Positions 26,805 to 37,600 are shown, counted from the stretch's first letter. The stretch: 64,000 bases of DNA from Streptococcus ruminantium (GCF_003609975.1 NZ_AP018400.1:1438501-1502500); one strand, 5' to 3'. The notes: a model not told the origin generated them from the sequence alone. Made by a program: numbers and translations.

Positions 26805-29800
26805 CTAGTCTTCTTTTTTATTCTGCATTTTTGAATAGCCAAACAAACCCAGAATAATCGCTGATAATGCAAGGACCAAAGGAAGGGCAAGATTTTGTTT
26901 CTTCTCAGTAGCTTTCTTCACTTCTTGTGCTGATGCTACTTGTTCCTTAGACGTTGCTTTTTTATCTTCAGATTTTTTCTCAACATTTGCTTTTTCACCT
27001 TCAGAAGCTTTCGGAGTAACTGGGTTGTTCTGAGTCTGTTCCGTAGTTAGCGATTGAGCTGGTGCTTGATGCGTGGTTGTCGCTGCTCTTTGCGCTCCAG
27101 TCTGACCTTGTGACACCGCTGAACGCTGAGAAGTTGACTCCTGGTGTTGAACCGTTGTCACGCCGGATGCAACCTGTGACTGAGGTTGAGCTTCAGATTG
27201 ACTGTTGGTTTCCACCTGACGAGCCACCTCTTGCTCTTTGTTTTGAGTTTCAGCAGCCTTACGTTTAGCTTCTTGTTCTGCCTTGGCTTTTTCAATAGCG
27301 GCTTTCTCTTCGGCCTTACGTTTGGCCTCTTGTTCTGCCTTAGCTTTTTCAACAGCGGCTTTCTCTTCTGCCTTACGTTTAGCGTCCTGTTCTGCCTTAG
27401 CTTTTTCAATAGCGGCTTTCTCTTCGGCCTTACGTTTAGCTTCTTGTTCTGCCTTAGCTTTTTCAATAGCGGCTTTCTCTTCGGCCTTACGTTTAGCATC
27501 TTGTTCTGCCTTAGCTTTTTCAATAGCGGCTTTCTCTTCAGCCTTACGTTTAGCATCTTGTTCTACCTTAGCTTTTTCAACAGCAGCTTTCTCTTCTGCC
27601 TTACGTTTAGCGTCTTGTTCAGTCTTACTTTGTTCTTGAACCTTAGCTTTTTCTGCTTCAACTTGACGTTTAGCTTCAGTCTGACGAGCTGCCGCTTCTT
27701 GTTCTGCCCTAGCTTGCTGCTTGGCAATATTTTCCTGTGTTGCCTGCAATCCGCCAGTTAGGTTCACTACTTCAATATTAGAAGCTAGGTGGTCACCAGT
27801 TGCTCTGGTACGGATTTCATACTCACCATTGACCAGCCCTTTTAAAATATTACCCGAACTCCAGAACCATACTGTATCACCTTTCCGGCGATATTCCATG
27901 TCTTTATTAACTCCAACAATCTGATTAGAGTGAACCTTCACACCTCTTGGATCGTCAGCTTTTTTGATTTCAATACGTTGAAGTGGTGATGCAAAAGCAG
28001 TCTCAGTCTCTTTTACTCTGACATATACATTCCTAGGACCAATATTCTCTAACTCTACACGATCCCCAGTGATAGACACCCATTTGATTTGATCCAATTG
28101 ATCAATCAAGTACTCCATTCCTGGCTTAACATTTGAAAGATAGCCTGTAGTCTCACCTGTTGCAATAAAGGTCGCTTTAGGCATTTCTGCTCTCTTGACA
28201 TCAATAGGCACTTCCGAATTGATTAACGTGAATTGATATGCTCGCTTATTGATAGCTACCTTAACCTTTGCATCCGTCATCCTTTGTGGTTCATCAAGGA
28301 GGAGTTTATACTTAGTACCAGCTAGTTTTTCCACTCTAGCAAGTCTGGCACCTGTTAGTGTAAAGTTAGCTTCATTCAGCTCGACTTCCCGTCCCAATTC
28401 TACCTCAATACTTGAGATTTTTTTATTATCCGAATCAACTGCTTTTAGACGAACATCAGATACCAGTATCTGTCTCTCCTTTACATCTTCCGCAAATAAT
28501 TTTAAGCGGAAACGGTGCAACTGATAGCCACCATAATTAGAAGAGATAGTTTCAAAATGTCCATGCCCAACAATTTCAGCAAGTTTGTTTTCAATATTGT
28601 GTCGCGATACCTTATTAGGAGCCATCAATTCTAAGGTCATAAAACCTTTCTCGACAGAACTTGATCCAGTTGATAGTTTCTCAATAGTAGCTTTATGGTA
28701 CTGTCTCTCTAAAACAGTCTTTGCTTCATCAATGCTTCTAGCTACAATCCCTCTCTCCTCAAAACCATAATACCGGTAACGCTCACCCATATTATCACGT
28801 CTAGTTTTAAGGTAGTGACGTTTCGTATTCGATGTTAGATCAAAGTCCTCATCGTGAATCAAAAAATGCTCATTGTTCTCATTAGAGACTCGATAACGAC
28901 CTCCTCCTCCAAGCGTATAACGCGGATCATCCCAAGTCGCGTCTACATGATACCATTCACCACCAAGATTGATAACATTCCAGAGATGGTTTTCACTACC
29001 TGCTCTTGCTCCGATAATTGTCCCGAATTGGGTATGGGTTAGAATCCCCATCTTATCCATCAAGAGCTTGAATGCTTTGGCATACCCTGCACAAACTGTC
29101 TTTTTCTCAATAATGGCAGAATAAGCAGTTTGGTCTTTCAGCGCTTCTCTTTCGACGTAATCCACATTATTAACTAGCCAATCATGGGCAGCCTTTGCTT
29201 TTTCTACATCTGATAAGCCTTCAAAATTTTTAACAATCTTTTCTGCTTCTCTATGTGCCTCTTCTTCCTGAAGGATACCTCTCGACTCTGCTGAACTTGG
29301 CAGCTCTACTACAGCCCGATACAAACGCTGGTTGTGGCGAGCCCACAACTCTGCATGCGATGTTTTATCCTGCTGATTCAAGTTGGTCACGGTACCATCG
29401 GTATCCAAACGGAGAAGCTCTTTCGAACCACTCTCATCTTTTATAGACTCACCAGCTTTGTAAACCTCACTTTTAGGGTAATGCGTCCGAACAAACCACT
29501 CAACATTTTTTACCGTTTCTTCACTACCTACCTTTTTCAAGGACAATTTAACTGGCCTGCCCTCAATAACAGTAACCTGCCTTTGAGAAAGCTCATATTG
29601 CTCATCTTCATAGTAGTTATGGGCAACGGGTTTCAGAATAGTTTCCTTAACGTCTCCTTCAGAAATTTTTGGAACCTCTTCTATAAGGGTTGATTGCGCT
29701 TCCGAACTTATTCCATTCTCTGACTTGGAAATACCGATATTATTTACCGCAGATACTGGTACTGCACCAGTAGGTGTAGACTCTGACTCAATTTCTTTAG

Positions 29801-30047
29801 AAGTCAATTTTGAAGAAATATTGCTAGCTACAGAAGATTCATCATTCGTAGAAAGCTTCGTTCCCGAGTTCGACACATCTATATCTTGTATCGAGATTGT
29901 TGAAGAGACCATATCAGTCTCTGCGGCATGAGCGGTTACTGTATTTCCGTTCAAAAAGAAAAAGCCGACTAAAACAGACCCTACACAAACACTCATTTTT
30001 CTAATGGCATAGCGTCTTTGTCTATCCGCATTTTGATGATAATTCAC
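26805..30047 (-). CDS. transglutaminase-like surface protein 1 (charged-repeat, membrane-anchored form)
   Basis: 1080 aa, GTG start with AAGGAGAA upstream. Order: YSIRK-type signal (RRYAIRKMSVCVGSVLVGFF, cleavage near HA-AET); low-complexity stretch; beta-rich domain from about 145 (YYEDEQYELSQRQ); transglutaminase-like core with Cys319 (TVCAGYA), His354 (HLWNV) and Asp369 (WYHVDATWDD); beta domains to about 770; six full and one partial 19-residue repeats (KRKAEEKAAIEKAKAEQDA); one C-terminal membrane segment (LPLVLALSAIILGLFGY) and a basic tail. There is no LPXTG motif despite the YSIRK signal. The fold could be a protease, a cross-linker or a peptidoglycan-active enzyme. It is the last of three tandem paralogues; an IS separates it from its terminator. 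Confidence 0.85.
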   Translation of the reverse strand: MNYHQNADRQRRYAIRKMSVCVGSVLVGFFFLNGNTVTAHAAETDMVSSTISIQDIDVSNSGTKLSTNDESSVASNISSKLTSKEIESESTPTGAVPVSAVNNIGISKSENGISSEAQSTLIEEVPKISEGDVKETILKPVAHNYYEDEQYELSQRQVTVIEGRPVKLSLKKVGSEETVKNVEWFVRTHYPKSEVYKAGESIKDESGSKELLRLDTDGTVTNLNQQDKTSHAELWARHNQRLYRAVVELPSSAESRGILQEEEAHREAEKIVKNFEGLSDVEKAKAAHDWLVNNVDYVEREALKDQTAYSAIIEKKTVCAGYAKAFKLLMDKMGILTHTQFGTIIGARAGSENHLWNVINLGGEWYHVDATWDDPRYTLGGGGRYRVSNENNEHFLIHDEDFDLTSNTKRHYLKTRRDNMGERYRYYGFEERGIVARSIDEAKTVLERQYHKATIEKLSTGSSSVEKGFMTLELMAPNKVSRHNIENKLAEIVGHGHFETISSNYGGYQLHRFRLKLFAEDVKERQILVSDVRLKAVDSDNKKISSIEVELGREVELNEANFTLTGARLARVEKLAGTKYKLLLDEPQRMTDAKVKVAINKRAYQFTLINSEVPIDVKRAEMPKATFIATGETTGYLSNVKPGMEYLIDQLDQIKWVSITGDRVELENIGPRNVYVRVKETETAFASPLQRIEIKKADDPRGVKVHSNQIVGVNKDMEYRRKGDTVWFWSSGNILKGLVNGEYEIRTRATGDHLASNIEVVNLTGGLQATQENIAKQQARAEQEAAARQTEAKRQVEAEKAKVQEQSKTEQDAKRKAEEKAAVEKAKVEQDAKRKAEEKAAIEKAKAEQDAKRKAEEKAAIEKAKAEQEAKRKAEEKAAIEKAKAEQDAKRKAEEKAAVEKAKAEQEAKRKAEEKAAIEKAKAEQEAKRKAAETQNKEQEVARQVETNSQSEAQPQSQVASGVTTVQHQESTSQRSAVSQGQTGAQRAATTTHQAPAQSLTTEQTQNNPVTPKASEGEKANVEKKSEDKKATSKEQVASAQEVKKATEKKQNLALPLVLALSAIILGLFGYSKMQNKKED
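27250..27640. repeat. 57-bp tandem repeat in surface protein 1
   Basis: Six near-identical copies plus a partial copy of a 57-bp unit encode a 19-residue Lys/Glu/Ala helix. The heptad-like spacing suggests a coiled-coil stalk. Long open frames on the plus strand here are shadows of the repeat. Confidence 0.9.
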
Positions 30048-30102
30048 GGTTATTCTCCTTTATTATTGATAGGATACACTTATTTTACAAAAATCCTTCA
30101 TC

Positions 30103-30174
30103 ATTATATATTTTTTGGTTAAAGTTAGCAATTCCAATTGAATTGGGGTGCTCCAAAAACAGATAAAAAACAGA
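30103..30174 (-). promoter_or_regulatory. promoter and 11-bp phased TCTGT repeats of surface gene 1
   Basis: Minus strand: TTGCTA (30131-30126), 17-bp spacer, TATAAT (30108-30103). Upstream, two TCTGT motifs (as ACAGA at 30159-30163 and 30170-30174) are 11 bp apart, the first 27 bp from the -35 box. The same layout precedes the two paralogues. Confidence 0.7.
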
Positions 30175-30344
30175 CAAGTAATTTTTTAAAGTCTGAGCCA
30201 TAACTTATCATAATAGAAAATATAAGACAAAGCGGCAATTATAAATAATTCACATATTCTAAAGAACATCAAAACTAGAAGTTTATATAACCTTTCCAAA
30301 AGATTACCCACCACTTTTCTCGTTTAAAAATAGATTGAAACTAG

Positions 30345-30388
30345 AAAAAGACCCTCTGCCAACCAACTATAATTGACAAAGAGCCTCT
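30345..30388 (-). terminator. terminator after surface gene 2 unit
   Basis: The minus strand pairs GCTCTTTGTCAA-type and TTGGCAGAGG-type arms and then runs into five T. It is homologous to the other unit terminators. Confidence 0.7.
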
Positions 30389-30468
30389 TCACTTTCTTAC
30401 TGAACTCGCCATAACTGACTAGACAGGTTCATATTTTTTCGATTATTGAATCAGTGTTTTTATTTTGC

Positions 30469-30736
30469 ATTCTTGAATAGCCAAACAAGCCCAGAATAAT
30501 CGCTGATGGTACAAGGACTAAAAGAAGGACAAGATTTTGTTTCTTCTCGGCAACTTTCTTAACTTCTTTTGCTGACACTACTTGTTCCTTAGACGCTACC
30601 TTTTTGTCTTCATACCTTTTCTCAACAATTACTTTTCAGCTTTGGATACTTTCTGAGTGGCTTCACCACTTGATGTTTCTTGGACTACCTTCATTTCTGC
30701 TAGCTTACTATCTGAGAAGAGATAATGACCACCTGC
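30469..30736 (-). pseudogene. decayed membrane-anchor tail behind surface gene 2
   Basis: After the gene 2 stop the same frame continues as a choline-binding repeat (AGGHYLFSDSKLAEMK, matching VGDYYLLSDGKMA) to a second stop. In another frame the strand then encodes EDKKVASKEQVVSAKEVKK and LVLVPSAIILGLFGYSRMQNK, nearly the same as the anchor of surface protein 1. It is a frameshifted relic, not expressed with the gene. Confidence 0.8.
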
Positions 30737-31905
30737 TTAAGTGTTCTTAACTTTAGCTCCTGAACCATTGACATAGTACCGAGTACCCGTAGCAGTATCC
30801 TGAATCCACTGATTAGTTGCCATCTTACCATCTGAGAGGAGATAATAATCTCCTACCCAGGTATTCTTGACTTTAGCTCCTGTACCATTGACATAGTACC
30901 AAGTACTCTTAGCTGTATCCTGAATCCATTTGTTGACTGCCATCTTACCATCTGAGAGAAGGTAATAATCTCCTACCCAGGTATTCTTGACTTTAGCTCC
31001 TGTACCATTGACATAATACCAAGTACCCTTAGCTGTATCCTGAATCCATTTGTTGGCTGCCATCTTACCATCTGAGAGAAGGTAGTATTCTCCTACCCAG
31101 GTATTCTTAACTTTAGCTCCTGTACCATTGACATAATACCAAGTACCCTTAGCTGTATCCTGAATCCATTTGTTGGCTGCCATCTTACCATCTGAGAGAA
31201 GGTAATAATCTCCTACCCAAGTATTCTTGGCTTTAGCTCCTGTACCATTGACATAATACCAAGTACCCTTAGCTGTATCCTGAATCCATTTGTTGGCTGC
31301 CATCTTACCATCTGAGAGAAGATAGTATTCTCCTACCCAGGTATTCTTAACTTTAGCTCCTGTACCATTGACATAATACCAAGTACCCTTAGCTGTATCC
31401 TGAATCCATTTGTTGGCTGCCATCTTACCATCTGAGAGAAGGTAGTATTCTCCTACCCAGGTATTCTTGACTTTAGCTCCTGTACCATTGACATAATACC
31501 AAGTACCCTTAGCTGTATCCTGAATCCATTTATTGACTGCCATCTTACCATCTGAGAGAAGGTAGTATTCTCCTACCCAGGTATTCTTGGCTTTAGCTCC
31601 TGTACCATTGACATAGTACCAAGTACTCTTAGCAGTATCCTGAATCCATTTATTGACTGCCATCTTACCATCTGAGAGAAGGTAATAGTCTCCTACCCAG
31701 GTATTCTTGGCTTTAGCTCCTGTACCATTGACATAGTACCAAGTACTCTTAGCAGTATCCTGAATCCATTTATTGACTGCCATCTTACCGTCTGAGAGAA
31801 GGTAATAGTCTCCTACCCAGGTATTCTTGACTTTAGCTCCTGCTTCATTGAAATAGTACCATACATTAGTAGTAGTATCTTTGTACCAGCGGGATGTTAC
31901 CATGC
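30737..31905. repeat. 120-bp choline-binding tandem repeat array
   Basis: About nine and a half units of 120 bp, nearly identical at DNA level, differing mostly at Ala/Val, Asp/Glu and Ser/Gly codons. High identity points to recent expansion or gene conversion. It is coding, without CRISPR-like spacers. Confidence 0.95.
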
Positions 31906-34237
31906 TATTACTAACTAAGACTTTGCCCTCCTTTGCTGCCGTTTTTGCTTTCCTTTCTTGTTCAGCAATATTCCCCGGCGTTGCTTCTATCCCAGCAGTT
32001 ATAACAAGTTTTTCTGTATTGGTATTGGAAGCTAGCTGATTTCCATTAACCCTTCTACGAACCTCGTATTCACCATTAACTAAATTTGTCAGGATTTTAC
32101 TAGTAACCTGAATCCAAGTTCTATCACCCTTATCTTTTAGACGATACTCCATGTCTTTGGTAACTCCGACAATCCGATCTGGCAAGGCCTTAACTTCTCT
32201 AGGATCTCCAGCCTTTGTAACCTTGACATACTGAATCTGAGATGCGAAAGCATCTGGAGTTTCTTTTACCCGAACATAGATTTCTCCTGGTCCGATATTT
32301 GTTAACTTTACTTGACTGTCATTAATAGTTTGCCACGGACCTCTGAGAATGCGGTACTCCATTCCCGGTTTAACATTTGAAAGATAGCCTTCAGTCTGGC
32401 CAGTTGCAACAAAGAATGCTTCTGGTTGAGCCGCTCTTTTAACATTGATGGAAATTTCTGGATTAGTTAGTACGAACTGATGTTTCCGCTTATGGATAGC
32501 TACTTGAACGGTTGTGGCAACCATCCTTTCTGGCTCATCCAGAAGGAGCCTATATTCCTTATTAGTTCCGTTTACTTTTTCAATTCCTGTCAGTTTAGCT
32601 CCTGTTACTGTGATGTTAGCCTTATTCAGTTCAACACCTTGATCTAATTTCACTAAGATATTAGAAATTCTTGGATTTTTGGTCGAGATTTCTGTTTGTA
32701 ACTGCTCGACCTTAACAGTTGTTTCCACTTTTTGTGGCAATAAGGTCACACCAAAACGATGCAATGTGTAACCACCGTAATATTCTTGGTAAATGCCATA
32801 CTTAACAACATCATCAAGACGACGTAACTTACTTTGAATTTCATCGGAGGTTATTTTATTAGGAGCCATGATGTCAATAATTGTAGAGGAATCGTTTCTT
32901 AGAACAGCTTTATGATATTGTCGCTCCAAAACAGTTTGAACATCCTCAAGATTTCTTGCTAAAACGCCATGCTTTTCAAATCCATAATATCTGTAATGTT
33001 CACCCATATCATTCGATTTAATAAAGCCACGTTTTGTTTTTCGAGTTAGTTCAAAATCTTCATCGTGAATCAGCAAGTGCTCGCTCTTACGTGTATACTT
33101 AACATCTTTAAAACCTGCATCATCCCAAGTCGCATCGACATGATACCATTTCCCATCCAGTTCAACAACATTCCAGAGGTGTCGTTCACCTCCAGCAGGT
33201 CCAACTAGGGTTTGGCTTGGGATATTCATTTTATCAAGCAAGAGTTTTAGTCCATGACCATAACCTGCACAAACCGTTTTCTTCTCAACCAAAGCAGAAT
33301 AAGCACTCTGGTCTTGTCCAGATCTAGCTACATAATCAACGTTGTCAACCAACCAATCATGTGCAGCCTTGACCTTTTCAACATCTGACATGCCTTCAAA
33401 GGCTTTGACAATCTTCTCTGCTTCTCTATGTGCCGCTTCCTCTTGTGTGATATCTTCCATCCCAACTTTACCTGGCAATATTAACTTAGCACGGTAGAGG
33501 TGTTGGTTATAATATCCCCACAAATCAACGAATTGCTCATCGTCCTGATTTAGGGACGTGAGGGTCCCGTCTTTGTCCAAACGAAGAAACGTTTTTCCGG
33601 TGCTGTTTTTGACTTCTTTACTGTGTTCATAGACCTCATCGCTAGGATAACGGGTTCGAACATACCAAGTAACCTGATCTGTGACATCTTTGCCATCGCT
33701 ACTCTTTAATGTTAGTCGAATGGATTTGTTTCTTTCAACGGTGGCTTCTCTTTGAGAAAGTTCATATTGCTCATCTTCATAGTAGTTATGAGCAATAGGG
33801 TTCAAAATTGTCTTTTTAATTGTCTCATAGTCATTAGAAACCTTATTATCGGAAACTTTGGTACTTTCCTCAACAGATGTTGGCAACGCTTTCTCTTTGG
33901 GCACATCCGAATCACTTTTGCTCTCCTCGGTGGAAATGTAAGAGTTCTCTGTAGATGTTGGTAGCGCTTCCTTCAGAAAGTCCTCTTTTCCTCCAGATTC
34001 TGTTGAAGTATTTTCAGTTGCAGGACGCTCATCACTCCTAGAAAACGTAGCATCTGCGGTCGAATTGTTGCCCTCTACCGCTAGCATTGTTGAGTCTGCT
34101 ACACTAGTCTCAGCCGCTTGAACTGTTGCCATATTTCCGGCTAGCAAGAAAAAACCAACTAGAACTGAGCCTACACAAACTCTCATTTTTCTAATGGCAT
34201 AGCGTCTTTGGCTATCCGCATTTTGACGATAATTCAC
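30737..34237 (-). CDS. transglutaminase-like choline-binding surface protein 2
   Basis: 1166 aa, GTG start with AAGGAGAA. The N-terminal two thirds parallel protein 1: YSIRK-type signal (RRYAIRKMRVCVGSVLVGFF), beta-rich domain, transglutaminase-like core with Cys323 (TVCAGYG), His353 (RHLWNV) and Asp368 (YHVDATWDD), then beta domains to about 770. The C-terminus is different: nine 40-residue double units (WIQDTAKGTWYYVNGTGAKV then KNTWVGDYYLLSDGKMAVNK), each two choline-binding modules. It should attach non-covalently to phosphocholine on teichoic acids. The ORF ends where a repeat tryptophan codon is replaced by TAA, and anchor relics follow. Confidence 0.9.
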   Translation of the reverse strand: MNYRQNADSQRRYAIRKMRVCVGSVLVGFFLLAGNMATVQAAETSVADSTMLAVEGNNSTADATFSRSDERPATENTSTESGGKEDFLKEALPTSTENSYISTEESKSDSDVPKEKALPTSVEESTKVSDNKVSNDYETIKKTILNPIAHNYYEDEQYELSQREATVERNKSIRLTLKSSDGKDVTDQVTWYVRTRYPSDEVYEHSKEVKNSTGKTFLRLDKDGTLTSLNQDDEQFVDLWGYYNQHLYRAKLILPGKVGMEDITQEEAAHREAEKIVKAFEGMSDVEKVKAAHDWLVDNVDYVARSGQDQSAYSALVEKKTVCAGYGHGLKLLLDKMNIPSQTLVGPAGGERHLWNVVELDGKWYHVDATWDDAGFKDVKYTRKSEHLLIHDEDFELTRKTKRGFIKSNDMGEHYRYYGFEKHGVLARNLEDVQTVLERQYHKAVLRNDSSTIIDIMAPNKITSDEIQSKLRRLDDVVKYGIYQEYYGGYTLHRFGVTLLPQKVETTVKVEQLQTEISTKNPRISNILVKLDQGVELNKANITVTGAKLTGIEKVNGTNKEYRLLLDEPERMVATTVQVAIHKRKHQFVLTNPEISINVKRAAQPEAFFVATGQTEGYLSNVKPGMEYRILRGPWQTINDSQVKLTNIGPGEIYVRVKETPDAFASQIQYVKVTKAGDPREVKALPDRIVGVTKDMEYRLKDKGDRTWIQVTSKILTNLVNGEYEVRRRVNGNQLASNTNTEKLVITAGIEATPGNIAEQERKAKTAAKEGKVLVSNSMVTSRWYKDTTTNVWYYFNEAGAKVKNTWVGDYYLLSDGKMAVNKWIQDTAKSTWYYVNGTGAKAKNTWVGDYYLLSDGKMAVNKWIQDTAKSTWYYVNGTGAKAKNTWVGEYYLLSDGKMAVNKWIQDTAKGTWYYVNGTGAKVKNTWVGEYYLLSDGKMAANKWIQDTAKGTWYYVNGTGAKVKNTWVGEYYLLSDGKMAANKWIQDTAKGTWYYVNGTGAKAKNTWVGDYYLLSDGKMAANKWIQDTAKGTWYYVNGTGAKVKNTWVGEYYLLSDGKMAANKWIQDTAKGTWYYVNGTGAKVKNTWVGDYYLLSDGKMAVNKWIQDTAKSTWYYVNGTGAKVKNTWVGDYYLLSDGKMATNQWIQDTATGTRYYVNGSGAKVKNT

Positions 34238-34294
34238 AATCTTGTTCTCCTTTGATATTCATAAGATATATCTAATTCATAAAAACCCTCAATT

Positions 34295-34379
34295 ATTATA
34301 TATTTTTTAGCTCAAATTATCAAGCATAACCCTATTTTTTTCTGGTTTTTGTACAGAAAAAATACAGACAAAGCACAGA
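34295..34379 (-). promoter_or_regulatory. promoter and 11-bp phased TCTGT repeats of surface gene 2
   Basis: Minus strand: TTGATA (34323-34318), 17-bp spacer, TATAAT (34300-34295). Three TCTGT motifs (ACAGA at 34353, 34364 and 34375 on the plus strand) are exactly 11 bp apart, the nearest 29 bp upstream of the -35 box. This is the layout of an OmpR-type response regulator site. Confidence 0.75.
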
Positions 34380-34519
34380 AAAAAATTATATAAGAAAATT
34401 GGTAGTTCAAAGCTAGGAAGATAGACTAAAAACAAGATGACAACCTGCTAACTGTTCTATTACAAGTGAGCATCAAAAAAATATGATACTTTTAACCTAC
34501 TCCTTCACTTACGGAAATA

Positions 34520-34560
34520 TAAAAACTCTTTGCCAATCAATTACAATTGACAAAGAGTCT
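34520..34560 (-). terminator. terminator of surface gene 3
   Basis: ACTCTTTG...CAAAGAGT with additional CAAT/ATTG pairing, followed by T5 on the minus strand, 57 bp after the gene 3 stop. Confidence 0.85.
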
Positions 34561-34616
34561 TGTACTTAGTTGAAAGAGTCATACACAATTTAGAAGTTCA
34601 GCTGATTAAAACCTTC

Positions 34617-37600
34617 TTATTCTTCCTTATTCCGCAGTTTTGAGTAACCGAATAGACTTAACATTATTCCTAATAATACCAAAACCAAAGGAAGTATGAA
34701 ATTTTGTTTTTTCTCAGTAGTCTCTCTAACTTCTTTCACCGAAGTTACTTTTTCCTTAGGTGTTATTTTTTTATCTTCCGATTTTTTCTCAAGTTTAACT
34801 TCTTCTTGAGCCAATTTCTGCTCCATTTTTTGGACTTGAGATTCTTGTTCTACTTTTTCCGTACTACCTGAACGTTGACCTTCTTGTTCTTGGTAGCGAG
34901 GTTGAATTTCAGTTCGACGGTGTTCAGTTGAAGCCTGAAGCGGGACTGAAACTTGAGGTTGAACCTCAGATGGTTGATGAACTTCCACTGGAGATTGAGC
35001 GTCTGTAACTTGCTCTTCGGACTTACGAGAGAGTTCTTGAACTTGAGGTTGCACCTCAGATGGTTGATGAACTTCCGCTGGAGATTGAGCGTCTGTAACT
35101 TGCTCTTCGGACTTACGAGGGAGTTCTTGAACTTGAGGTTGAACCTCAGATGGTTGAGGGACTTCCGCTGGAGATTGGGCTTCTGTAGATTGCTCTTCGG
35201 ACTTACGAGGGAGTTCTTGAACTTGAGGTTGAACCTCAGATGGTTGAGGGACTTCCGCTGGAGATTGGGCTTCTGTAGATTGCTCTTCGGATTGGCGTGG
35301 GACTTCTTGAGCCTGAGGTTGGATTTCAGTCTGATGGGTTATTTCTTGTTCTTGGCGCTTAGTTTCCGCTAATTTCTCCATCTCTTGGTGTTGAGCATCT
35401 TGTTCTACTTTAGTTTTTTCTTCCACTTCCTCATTCTTTTTCGCCTCATCCTGCTGTTGGCCTTCGGACTTTTGCAGCAGAGGAGTTTGCAATGTCTCCT
35501 CATTGGTTGTTTCCTCGGCTTTACCACTTTCAACTTCTTCTACTTTTTTCGCTCCGTCTTGTTTTGGGGTTTCTGTTTCTTGAGCTTGTGAGACCTGTGT
35601 TTCCTCATTTTCTTCTATTGGTTCGTTTTTAGTTTCATTTTCTTGTCCTTCTTGAACATTTTGACCATCGTCTTGTTTATGTTCTTGCTCTTGTTTAGAA
35701 CTTTCAGTCTCATTTAGTTGAGGGGACTTTCTCTCTTCTGCCTTTATTGACTGCTGAGCCATGTTCTCTGCATCTTCTTCCAGAGTCACTGTTTCGATAT
35801 TGGAAGCTAGATATTCACCATTCGCTCTAGTACGGATGTCATATTTTCCAGAAGCTAAACCAGTCAAAATATTACCAGGACTGTGATACCAAGTTTCATC
35901 GCCTTGGCGTCGGTATTCCATTTCCTTACTTACCCCGACGATTTTACCTGATAGAGCCTTAGCAGTAACAGGGTCTTTCGTCTTTTTAACAGCGATATGC
36001 TGAATGGCTGAACCTAGGGCCTGATCCGTCTCTGGCACTCGAAGATAGATGTCTACTGTACCAATGCCGGTCAGATCGACCCGTTCACCCTCTATAACTG
36101 TCCAGTTATTCTGACCAATCCGATACTCCATTCCGGGTTTAACATTTGAAAGGTAGCCTTGGTGTTCACCTGTTGCCGTAAAGACAGCTGTAGGTTTCTT
36201 TGCCTGATTGACTTGGATAGGAAGGGTTGGGTTGTCAAATTTAAACTGGTGTTGGCGCTTATGGATAGCTACCGTAACACTTGCATCCGTCAATTTCTTT
36301 GGCTGGTCAAGAGTCAGTTTGTAAGTAGTCTCATCCACCTTAGTCGCATTGACCAGTCTAGCTCCTGTCACGGTAAAGTTAGCGGCATTCAGCTCCACAG
36401 CCTTATCAAGTGTCACCAAAATACTTGAAACCTTAGCAGAACGATCTGTTTCATCAACCTTGAATTGCTCCACTTTGAAACTAGGCTCACCATCCTTTGT
36501 ATTCCATTTAGGGAATAATTTCACAGCAAAACGGTGAAGCTTATAGCCACCATAGTTTAAAGTGTGTGTCTTATAAAGTCCATGCCCTAAAATGTCAGCC
36601 AGTTTATCACCAATATGGTGCAAGGACATATCAGCAGGGGTCATCACTTCTAACACAGTATTCAGTTCCTTAAAAGGCACTTTTTGATATTGCCTATCTA
36701 AAACAGTACCGACCTCTTCAATAGTCTTAGCCAGAATACCTTTTTGCTCAAATCCGTAATATCTGTAACGTTCTCCTGACTTATCTTCTGAAAATGCAAA
36801 GTAGTCACGTTTAGCACCCGATGCTAGTTTAAAATCCTGATCATGAATAAGGAAATACTTGTTTTTGTGGTTGTAGCCCCTATCCTGACTGTAGGGTCTT
36901 GTAGAGTTTCCGGGATAATCCCAGGTTGCATCAACATGGTACCATTTTCCATCCAATTCGACAATATTCCAAAGATGGAGTTCGCCGCCAGTGATCTTGC
37001 CCATTTTGGTATGGTTGGGGATTCCCATCTTATCCAACATCAGTTTGAGGGCGTTGGCATAACCAGCACACACAGTTTGTCTTTCGACAAGAGCTGAGTA
37101 GGCGGTTTGGTCTTCCCCCGGTCTGTCAACATAATGAACATTTTCCACCAACCAATCATGAGCAGCCTTAACTTTTTCAACATCTGATAAGTCGGCAAAG
37201 TTTTTGATAATATCATCAGCCATCTTGTTAGCCGCTTCGTCTTGACGAATGGCTTCCATCTCTTTTGTACCAGGTAATTTGACGGAAGCGTGGTACAAGT
37301 GTTGATTATAGTTAGCCCATAGTTCAACACGTTGCGTTTTTTCTTGATTATTCAAGTTTTTCACGGTTCCATTTGAGTCCAATTGGAGAAGTTGGGAGTT
37401 ATTTTCACCTTTTACAAACTCACCAGCTTGATAAACCTTCTCCTCAGGGTATCGGGTCTGCACATACCAATTGACTTGCTCTGTGACATCGCTTCCATCG
37501 GGATTTTTCAGGGATAATTGAACAGATTCACCAGCTTTGATAGTCACTTCATTTTCTGAAAGTTTAAACTGTTGATCGTCGTAATAGTTAGACGCAGGGA

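Noticed and set aside
27186-27761. Long plus-strand frames opposite surface gene 1 repeats
   Set aside because: They arise from antisense reading of the 57-bp repeat; no ribosome binding site or sensible protein.
30737-31905. Regular 120-bp periodicity as a possible CRISPR-like array
   Set aside because: The entire unit is repeated and in frame as choline-binding modules; there are no unique spacers.
34353-34379. TCTGT repeats as a standard WalR/VicR site
   Set aside because: The 11-bp spacing fits, but the fifth position of TGTWAH is T, C or G rather than A, so the assignment is left open.
34953-35372. Plus-strand frame rich in Leu/Arg opposite surface gene 3 repeats
   Set aside because: Shadow of the 90-bp repeat on the coding strand.
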